Shown: positions 23,381 through 28,406 of the stretch, in pieces
Layout of the letters: each line of letters begins with the position of its first letter
How positions within the stretch are numbered: the first letter of the stretch is position 1
Assembly: GCA_964471475.1 (NCBI GenBank)
Contig: CAYYFQ010000026.1
Location: 1-28,406 of the forward strand
Direction: 5' to 3'
Origin: JAJNBD01 sp964471475
GTDB taxonomy: Bacteria; Pseudomonadota; Gammaproteobacteria; CAISUE01
DNA: 28,406 nt
Translations under genes and position numbers: made by a program
The notes under the pieces: model-generated
The model's database searches: none
What the model was told of the DNA's origin: nothing
The model's input: the letters and a program-made list of their open reading frames with translations, nothing else

Positions 23381-23970
23381 TGGGGAAGATGTTGAAATAT
23401 CGGTTTTACCAGATCCACAAAAATGAAAGCTAGTACAGCTAAAACCATAATACTTGTGGTGATGAAAGTGCTTTTTTCACACCTAACATGAAGATTGCAA
23501 TCTCTATCCCAACTCGTCATGCCTTGTTCTTTCAAATGATAATAGGCGGTAATTTGTGTGATCATCACAATAAGTGGAATCGCGGCTCCCATTCCTCGAA
23601 ACCAGACTAAAAAACTTCGTTTTAATGCGAGGTTAAATGTTAATGGGTTATTTGCATGCGTGCTTATATGAATTCGCAACAGCCATTTTCCCGGAGTGGT
23701 TCTCCAGGTGATTAATAAAATAGTCTCAATAAAAATCCAAATAAAATACGCTATTATTCCTAATACATAACTCATCCAAAAATGCCCCGAAAGCAACTTG
23801 GTTTTGGCAAATGCAGGGAAAGCAAGAGCTATTGCAATGCCGAGTAAAAAAGAGAACAAACCGAGGTCGATATGTCTTGCAAAAAAGCGGCGCCAAGGAA
23901 AAACATTTAAAGTGGTTTTGAAAGAGGGTGTGGAAGCGTTGTGAGGTATAGCATCATTTGATAGTGTCAT
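23377..23970 (-). CDS. RDD family membrane protein
   Basis: An inner-membrane protein of about 197 residues with three to four helices. The RDD signature lies near the start (FPWRRFFARHIDLGLFSFLL, with the Arg and Asp that name the family), and the second conserved motif is TTPGKWLLRI. Members are little understood; some have been linked to ion exchange. I start at the ATG at 23970 because AAAGGA lies 6 bases upstream and the protein then begins 24 residues before the RDD core. The upstream extension to 24063 reads as non-conserved sequence. The TAA stop lies within the end of the 214-bp inverted-repeat element, so the original C-terminus may have been replaced. A soluble loop with two Cys (DRDCNLHVRCEKS) lies before the last helix. 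Confidence 0.85.
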   Translation of the reverse strand: MTLSNDAIPHNASTPSFKTTLNVFPWRRFFARHIDLGLFSFLLGIAIALAFPAFAKTKLLSGHFWMSYVLGIIAYFIWIFIETILLITWRTTPGKWLLRIHISTHANNPLTFNLALKRSFLVWFRGMGAAIPLIVMITQITAYYHLKEQGMTSWDRDCNLHVRCEKSTFITTSIMVLAVLAFIFVDLVKPIFQHLPH

Positions 23971-24072
23971 ATTAGATCCTTTATTCAGAAACCCAGCAGC
24001 ATTCGCATTATATTGTATCTCTGGGGCATGACAAACTTTATAAGCATATTTCAAAAAAATCATACCCCATAT

Positions 24073-24737
24073 ATGGACTCACCCGTATTGTCAAAGAATC
24101 GTTAAAGTTTTTGGTCAATGGTTGCGATCACATAACCCGGGGAGGAGACTTCTGAGCTTACTTAAACCCACAGAGACCGCTATACCGTATTCCGCCAACA
24201 ATCCACGAATTTGATTGCTTATTTTAGTCCGTGTTTCTACATAGCTTTCACGTATCCTTAATACACTTTGCCAATCTTGTTGCTCCACACTCTTGGGCGT
24301 GACAAATCGCATCCCTATCGCTTTCGAAGCAATCACGATCGCTTCCGCGTCTTGACTATCGTTCTTGTTCCTTTTCACAAACGGTTTCACATATTGTGGC
24401 GCAATTAATTTCACCGTGTGCCCTAAATTCTCAAACACTCGTGCCAAATAATTCGCACTACCACAAGCCTCCATCACAACCTCACACCGGGGTAGATTCA
24501 CCATGAATTTCAGCAACTTTTCTCTTTTAACTGTTATATTGAATACCTTTTTTCCTGCAGCGTCTACACCACACAATTGAAAAATATTTTTTGCAAGGTC
24601 AATGCCTAATGTTGTAATATTCATACGGACTCTCCTTTCGTTAATTTTAATGGTCATAGTTAACAAACTAACTGCAAAACCATTATGGTACTTTTGATGC
24701 CGGTGGCTCTAGATGAGCCCTAGAAGGGTGAGTCCAT
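24073..24737. mobile_element. Internally deleted IS1111-like (IS110 family) element
   Basis: A perfect 12-base inverted repeat, ATGGACTCACCC at 24073-24084 and GGGTGAGTCCAT at 24726-24737, encloses a truncated IS110-family transposase. Inverted sub-terminal repeats are typical of the IS1111 subgroup, well known from Coxiella. At about 665 bp the element is far shorter than a full copy (about 1.2-1.5 kb), because the C-terminal half of the transposase is missing although both ends are retained. A small hairpin GGCTC-TAGAT-GAGCC lies just inside the right repeat. It cannot move on its own but might be mobilised in trans. Confidence 0.75.
24115..24624 (-). pseudogene. Truncated IS110-family transposase (N-terminal half)
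   Basis: About 169 residues remain of a protein usually near 320-400. The DEDD catalytic domain is complete: GIDLAKNIFQLCGVD (first Asp), VVMEACGSANYLAR (Glu), KNDSQDAEAI (paired Asp). The C-terminal serine-containing Tnp_IS116/IS110/IS902 domain is absent, and the frame ends in unrelated residues after LRSLLPGL. The start is the ATG at 24624 with AAAGGAGA upstream; an earlier in-frame start at 24666 is unlikely. Without the C-terminal domain that supplies the nucleophilic Ser, recombination activity is not expected. Confidence 0.88.
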
Positions 24738-24841
24738 TTCATTATAGAGATATTATATTTTTTTATTTAATGAGCTTCATTTTTTCTTAACCTTATGATA
24801 TTACAATAGAAAAACCATAGCGCTTAAAATAGGTGAAAATT

Positions 24842-26239
24842 ATGCTGCCTTCAGTTGACTTAGATGACTTTTTTTCTATTTTATCTGCCATTCAAATCAA
24901 TAGGTTGGCGGACGACACGATATTAGAGATTTTACAAGGTATTCAAAACAATAGCTTACGATGGACACCAGAGGAGCAAGGGACCGCTTTTTTTTGGATA
25001 CTACGTAACGCGATGCGAGAAAAAAATATTGCTGTGCTTGAATCGGCTCTTACCGTGTTCAAGGAGATTAGAAAGCAAGAAGCAGACTCTATATTGAAAA
25101 AAACAGTGGAAACACGCTTATCTGTTCATTTTGAAGATGGCTTACCCGAGCTGCCTTCTAGGCTAGAAGAAAGAGTAAATTCCCATTTACATGCTGTTCT
25201 ACTGAGGTATGGTCCGCCTCAACTGATCAATGCTGAAATTTTTGATATTTTTTTAGGAGGGGGGGAACCTGAATTCATCGAACTGCTTTTGGAACGCCTT
25301 GCGCTGGAAAAGAGACTGAGTAAAATTGTATGTCCTATCCTAGACAGAGATCTAGACCAAGAAAAAATGAGGATGTTACAACAAGGAATAAAAAAAGTTG
25401 CCATCGATAAGCTAAGTGAAGAAGACTTAGCGGCTTTATTTGTTAAATTAGCCGAAAAACAAGAGCGACAGGCTGATTTTTTGAATGAATGTCTTCACCT
25501 GTATTTTCATGATACTTCCCATGATAGTTGCCGTCTTTTAGTTAAGATTATGAAAGAATATAATTCATACTCATGTTTTTTATTAATCCTTAATTTATTA
25601 AAAAACTTTAATGTGAAGCTTTATCCTCCATCACGTGAGATGAGTTTGGGAACTTTTTGGTCTATTGGGCAAACTCTGTTTGGGCGCTGTCTTGAAAGGA
25701 TGCGCGCTGATTTTGAGACACCTTTAATAGCAGCGTTTGCAATGAGTCGTCCTCTTCTCCTTCTGATGATTTTATTGCTGCATAAAAAACGACAGTCGGA
25801 GGAGACTGTTAATCCTGCAATTGAGAACCAAGAGCTCGAAAAATGTTTAGGTCACATTTTCCACCCGAGCGCATATGTTCAGACTGTTGCCTTTTATGAG
25901 CGAGTTGAGCAAATGCTGGGACGAGGGGGTATGGTGGACCGGGCGTGCGCTCTTCCAAGGCAGCAATTGTTGCTTTTGATCAGCTATTATGGTGAAGAAC
26001 GGATCCTCTCTCTTCTTTCAGAAGAGCAAAAGCCACAATATGATCGCTTAGTTGCTGTAACTGATGGGCTCGATTTTAGGAAAGTATTTGAGGAGAATTT
26101 TTTTCATCTTGAGCAGGATGAACAAGACCGATTTAAAGCACAATTTGACCATGTATTTGAAAGCGCGGATTGGGGGAACTTTGTGGACTTACTCGCTCAG
26201 ATTAAAAGAAGCAGCGCACGAATAGCGCCAGGGGGCTAA
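24842..26239 (+). CDS. Orphan helical protein, 465 residues
   Basis: I do not recognise this protein. It is soluble, almost entirely helical by eye, and rich in Leu, Glu and Arg, with recurring helix pairs (ILEILQGIQNN, VLESALTVFKEIRK, FIELLLERLALEKRLSKI, LLVKIMKEYNSYSCFLLILN) like an alpha-solenoid scaffold. One hydrophobic stretch near residue 300 (PLIAAFAMSRPLLLLMILLL) might be a membrane helix. The C-terminus carries acidic patches (HLEQDEQDRFKAQF), a feature found in many Dot/Icm substrates (E-block). I start at the ATG at 24842, with GGTGA 5 bases upstream; the GTG at 24833 overlaps that site. It stands alone after the IS1111 remnant and ends just before palindromic repeats. Effector status is possible but unproven. 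Confidence 0.78.
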   Translation: MLPSVDLDDFFSILSAIQINRLADDTILEILQGIQNNSLRWTPEEQGTAFFWILRNAMREKNIAVLESALTVFKEIRKQEADSILKKTVETRLSVHFEDGLPELPSRLEERVNSHLHAVLLRYGPPQLINAEIFDIFLGGGEPEFIELLLERLALEKRLSKIVCPILDRDLDQEKMRMLQQGIKKVAIDKLSEEDLAALFVKLAEKQERQADFLNECLHLYFHDTSHDSCRLLVKIMKEYNSYSCFLLILNLLKNFNVKLYPPSREMSLGTFWSIGQTLFGRCLERMRADFETPLIAAFAMSRPLLLLMILLLHKKRQSEETVNPAIENQELEKCLGHIFHPSAYVQTVAFYERVEQMLGRGGMVDRACALPRQQLLLLISYYGEERILSLLSEEQKPQYDRLVAVTDGLDFRKVFEENFFHLEQDEQDRFKAQFDHVFESADWGNFVDLLAQIKRSSARIAPGG

Positions 26240-26250
26240 CTCAGGGCCCC

Positions 26251-26338
26251 TGCCTGATCTCCGACTCGGACCGAAGCTGCTCCTGCGATCCGCAAGCACA
26301 TCCCTGATGCTTGACGGTCCTCGCTGGAGATACAGGCA
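26251..26338. repeat. Palindromic element with nested hairpins
   Basis: TGCCTGATCTCC (26251-26262) pairs with GGAGATACAGGCA (26326-26338), GGACCG with CGGTCC (26315-26320), and CAAGCA (26293-26298) with TGCTTG (26308-26313). It begins 12 bases past the stop of the 465-residue gene and could end its transcript, though no T run follows. Beyond it, AGGGCC/GGCCCT and a 9-base direct repeat GGGGCTAAC at 26232-26240 and 26380-26388 frame the unit, which suggests insertion of a small element. Confidence 0.7.
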
Positions 26339-26388
26339 AGTCATTGCTTAATTTTTTCTTATTTCATGCGTAGGCCCTAGGGGCTAAC

Positions 26389-26544
26389 CTCTGCACCGGA
26401 CAAAAAATCTCTGAAGCTGTCATCCCGCAATTTATTCGCGGGATCCAAAAAGTTGAAACCTTGAGCCCCGCGAATAAATTGCGGGGCGACAGCGTTTTTA
26501 ACAAGCTTTTTCAAGTAGCTTTTAAATTTTTGTCCAGTGCAGAG
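26389..26544. repeat. 156-bp MITE-like inverted-repeat element
   Basis: The left end CTCTGCACCGGACAAAAA and the reverse complement of the right end CTCTGCACTGGACAAAAA differ at one base. Inside, GCTGTCATCCCGCAATTTAT plus TCGCGGG pairs with CCCGCGAATAAATTGCGGGG and the sequence after it (GCGACAGC), giving a very stable stem. No coding potential. It starts directly after the GGGGCTAAC direct repeat of the preceding element. Confidence 0.75.
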
Positions 26545-26604
26545 CGTTTACCGTGTTATCCTATTAAAAATTAAGAAAATTTTAAGGTTTTCGTGAAAAT
26601 TTTT

Positions 26605-26613
26605 TGATACAAT
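26605..26613 (+). promoter_or_regulatory. Putative extended -10 promoter for the secreted protein
   Basis: TGATACAAT contains TACAAT (26608-26613), one base from consensus, preceded by the TG of an extended -10 element. It would start RNA about 50 bases before the ATG at 26671. No good -35 is visible at the usual spacing, which extended -10 promoters can tolerate. Confidence 0.45.
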
Positions 26614-26670
26614 GAACCCGCCAAACTAGTAATTATTTTATTTTCTTACAATATTTTTGGAGCTTGTATC

Positions 26671-27045
26671 ATGAAAAAGCTAATATTAGCAAGTGCATTA
26701 TCGATGGCGGCAACCTTTGCAAGCGCAGCGCCTGTAACGACCCCGGTCCCCTGGCACCTATCTGACATGAGCGATACGGTTACTATACCGAACATTTACG
26801 GAGGCACCTATTATATTATCGTAACAGGGACTCAGAATGAGGACTCGAAAAATAAGATGATCGCGACGGTAGACTGTGGGGACGGCACGGGTGGAACAAT
26901 CTCTGTCCTACAACCTTTCCATGAATGTCTGCTTTATGCGCAGGGCGGAAAATTTTATAATATCACCATCAAGCCTACCCAAGGATTTACGGGTTATGCT
27001 TCTATGTATGGTCAATTTACAACTTCATTAAATGCGAAACATTAA
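26671..27045 (+). CDS. Small secreted protein, 124 residues
   Basis: A Sec-type signal peptide is clear: MKK, a hydrophobic core (LILASALSMAATFA), and AXA-type cleavage after SAA or ASA near residue 19. The mature protein, about 105 residues, is rich in Thr, Gly and Tyr, with only two Cys (C69 and C86) that could form a disulfide in the periplasm, and it looks beta-rich (YYIIVTGTQ, TISVLQPFHECLLYA, KFYNITIKPT). I know no family for it. GGAG lies 8 bases before the ATG, an extended -10 promoter is placed upstream, and a strong terminator follows, so it is a single-gene unit. It could be an exported or outer-surface protein; its function is unknown. Confidence 0.85.
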   Translation: MKKLILASALSMAATFASAAPVTTPVPWHLSDMSDTVTIPNIYGGTYYIIVTGTQNEDSKNKMIATVDCGDGTGGTISVLQPFHECLLYAQGGKFYNITIKPTQGFTGYASMYGQFTTSLNAKH

Positions 27046-27068
27046 AATCTTTTATTTTGCATCAAGTG

Positions 27069-27113
27069 GCTTTTCTGTGAAGCGCTTTTAGCGGCTTCAT
27101 AGAAAAGCTTTTT
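27069..27113 (+). terminator. Rho-independent terminator after the secreted protein gene
   Basis: GCTTTTCTGTGAAGC and GCTTCATAGAAAAGC form a stem of about 14 pairs with one mismatch around the loop GCTTTTAGCG, followed by TTTTT at 27109-27113. It starts 23 bases past the stop codon. Confidence 0.88.
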
Positions 27114-27191
27114 ATCATCAATAATGATCACCAACCTTGTTTGAATTACTTGCGTTTTTGATTTCTTGATCACATTCTAGCCTAGTTACTT

Positions 27192-28103
27192 TTATTTTAA
27201 CGAAGCGAGTTCTTCAAGTTCTTTTTGCGATAAACTGGTGAGTTGGATAATGGTTGATTTATCAATACTAGCCGCCAACATTTTTTTTGCGATGGTAACG
27301 GCAGTTTCTTTGGCGCCTTCTGCTTTACCTTTTGCTAAGCCCTTTGCTAAGCCCTTTGCTAAGCCCTTTGCTAAGCCTTTTGCTTCTCCTTTCGCAAAAT
27401 ATCCCGTCATGAGCGTTTTTTCTGAACTTACTTGTTTCCAGTAAGCATCATAGGCTTCAAGTTCACTCGGCGTATAAGCAGCTTCTTCTACCAAATCCAA
27501 AGCTTCACGAATTTCAGGAACCTTTGTTAATTCCGGAGGAACGACCTTCGTGTCTTCGTTAATTTCTCTTAAAAAACGTAGCCATAACAACCGCAATTGC
27601 TTTTCTGCTGGGGAATGAATAGGGAATTTTTTCAGTTCAATAAAAATAAGCTGTAAATGTTCGATCGTTTCCTGAGGCGATTTTTCTAAATTCACGAGTT
27701 GATAATGATGATACCATTCATCTGAAGTATCAAAATTCGTCGCTACAATACCGAGCCCATAAACCGGCTGCAACAAATGGTAGTCTTCTCCTTTTTTCAG
27801 TTGCCGCACAATCGCTTGCCCGGTTTGAAAGAGTAAACGTTGTTTAAAGCTATCGATCCAATCAATTTGCATTTCCACAATAAAAATCCGTCCTTGGTTA
27901 TCTTTGCATTTGACGTCTGCAATAGTTCTTTTAAAAGCAGGGATTTCCGGAATAAATTCAGGCGAAAGGTATTCGATTTCTTCGATAATACGGCCTTCCG
28001 GTAAGGGTAAAAGCGCATTCAAAAAACTGATAAGTAGGTGAGGATGCAAAGCAAAGACTTTTTTAAACACCACATCTGCTTTGGGATCTAAATAACGCGA
28101 CAT
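27192..28103 (-). CDS. Rpn family PD-(D/E)XK nuclease/putative transposase
   Basis: A 303-residue member of the Rpn (recombination-promoting nuclease, PDDEXK_2) family, found in many copies in mobile-rich genomes. RpnA-type proteins of E. coli are DNA endonucleases that stimulate recombination. The family opening YLDPKADVVFKKVFA is present, and the catalytic core is TIADVKCKDNQGRIFIVEMQ, with the metal-binding Asp, then the E-x-Q that replaces E-x-K in this family. The C-terminal part has a tandem KGLA repeat (residues about 243-258) followed by a helical end (DKSTIIQLTSLSQKELEELA) like the small repeat domains of this family. The start is the ATG at 28103; the ribosome binding site is weak. 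Whether it is active is unknown, but all core residues appear present. Confidence 0.9.
   Translation of the reverse strand: MSRYLDPKADVVFKKVFALHPHLLISFLNALLPLPEGRIIEEIEYLSPEFIPEIPAFKRTIADVKCKDNQGRIFIVEMQIDWIDSFKQRLLFQTGQAIVRQLKKGEDYHLLQPVYGLGIVATNFDTSDEWYHHYQLVNLEKSPQETIEHLQLIFIELKKFPIHSPAEKQLRLLWLRFLREINEDTKVVPPELTKVPEIREALDLVEEAAYTPSELEAYDAYWKQVSSEKTLMTGYFAKGEAKGLAKGLAKGLAKGLAKGKAEGAKETAVTIAKKMLAASIDKSTIIQLTSLSQKELEELASLK
27331..27378. repeat. 12-bp tandem repeat in the Rpn gene
   Basis: Four copies of TTTGCTAAGCCC (last with CCT) run head to tail, flanked by one degenerate copy on each side (27319-27390). On the minus strand each unit encodes KGLA. Since the unit is a multiple of three, copy-number change would keep the reading frame. 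Confidence 0.9.
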
Positions 28104-28319
28104 ACTGGAGAATCTCTTAATTTTTTGGATATTTTAACATAAAAGGTACTGCGAGGGATGAAAGTTTTTCTTGATCCATTTATTTTCTGTGACTAGTTAC
28201 AAACAGTCAGCGCCCTTAAGGGCGCCTCTATATCAATCATTAAATAGTTTGCTTGCTAAAAAATAGAGCTGAAGATAGCAAGGGGATCGTATTTTAGCAA
28301 TGCTCTGTAATGTTATGCT

Positions 28320-28367
28320 AATTGGCCATGGTTGGCATTAGCTTATTTAATTCTGATGTATCCCTAA
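28320..28367 (+). pseudogene. Fragment resembling the 3' end of the GT87-like gene
   Basis: The 31 bases at 28321-28351 match the GT87-like gene at 22343-22373 with two differences. Translated, they read NWPWLALAYLI, against NYWPWLALAYLI in the intact gene, then end LMYP and stop. The preceding frame is closed by a stop at 28308. It appears to be a short remnant of a duplicated or recombined gene end. The match is short, so chance cannot be wholly excluded. Confidence 0.4.
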
Positions 28368-28380
28368 GTTTTTTTAAGTT

Positions 28381-28406
28381 TGTCATGCCTGCGTAGGCAG
28401 GCATCC
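28381..28406. repeat. Partial hairpin repeat at window edge
   Basis: ATGCCTGC-GTA-GGCAGGCAT forms a compact stem of 8 pairs. The motif TGTCATGCCTGCGTAGGCAG is a style of intergenic repeat seen widely in proteobacteria; here it is truncated by the end of the window. Confidence 0.5.

Larger units (their letters stand above)
26240..26670. other. Intergenic region filled by two palindromic elements
   Basis: There is no gene in these 431 bases. They contain a palindrome at 26251-26338, a 156-bp inverted-repeat element at 26389-26544, and a promoter candidate before the small secreted protein gene. Each is listed separately. Confidence 0.7.
28104..28406. other. Intergenic region with small palindromes, window end
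   Basis: This 303-base stretch holds the leader of the Rpn gene, a perfect palindrome GCGCCCTTAAGGGCGC at 28210-28225, a fragment similar to the end of the GT87-like gene at 28320-28367, and at 28381-28406 the start of a further hairpin repeat (ATGCCTGCGTAGGCAGGCAT) cut by the window edge. No full gene is seen. Confidence 0.6.

Noticed and set aside
27319..27390. Possible CRISPR-like array
   Set aside because: The units are 12 bases, directly abutting, without spacers, and are coding.
27238..27444. Plus-strand frame with repeated FAKP units
   Set aside because: It is the complement of the KGLA tandem repeat in the Rpn nuclease gene.

Overview
The window looks like a chromosomal segment from a gammaproteobacterium of the order Legionellales (Legionella/Coxiella/Rickettsiella-like, intracellular lifestyle). 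The base composition is AT-rich. The best marker is a gene I recognise as icmQ of the Dot/Icm type IVB secretion system. Beside it are an ankyrin-repeat protein resembling the core Legionella effector AnkH/LegA3, a CsrA regulator and an IS1111-type (IS110 family) insertion sequence remnant. No rRNA, tRNA or CRISPR array was seen. I ran no database search, so family names rest on motifs I could read.

Layout. Positions 1-3700 (minus strand): csrA, a long non-coding stretch holding a 166-bp hairpin element, an orphan 439-residue protein, and an NAD-dependent sugar epimerase/dehydratase. Positions 3690-6900 (minus): a small TusC/DsrE-like protein overlapping a 983-residue MscK/MscS-type mechanosensitive channel. 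Positions 6980-11230 (plus): a 60-residue protein, then a tightly coupled series of pseudopilin, fabG-like reductase, hemJ, GT9 heptosyltransferase-like protein and DprE1-like FAD oxidase, with ATGA overlaps at three junctions. Positions 11240-18470 (minus): alanine dehydrogenase, xthA, mnmE, rnfH, ratA, icmQ, a variable gene in the icmR/FIR position, the AnkH-like protein and a Gly/Asp-rich 160-residue protein. Most genes from 12601 to 18467 are packed within a few bases, so a secretion-system module sits at the head of a housekeeping operon. Positions 18500-22440 (plus): trmL, transketolase and a GT87-type membrane glycosyltransferase.

Positions 22440-28406 are accessory: an intact DinJ-type antitoxin beside a broken YafQ-type toxin, an RDD membrane protein, an internally deleted IS1111-like element keeping both inverted ends, an orphan helical protein (possible effector), a small secreted protein with a good terminator, and an Rpn-type PD-(D/E)XK nuclease with a tandem KGLA repeat. 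The window is also rich in palindromic intergenic elements (at least eight different types). Some have run into genes, forming the N-terminus of the channel, the C-terminus of the 60-residue protein and the stop codon of the RDD gene.

The most interesting region is 15444-18467. By synteny the 154-residue gene upstream of icmQ is a candidate FIR protein (functional replacement of IcmR, the IcmQ chaperone). The neighbouring AnkH-like protein carries a His-Asp-Gln-Cys residue order typical of clan CE (Ulp1/YopJ-like) cysteine proteases.
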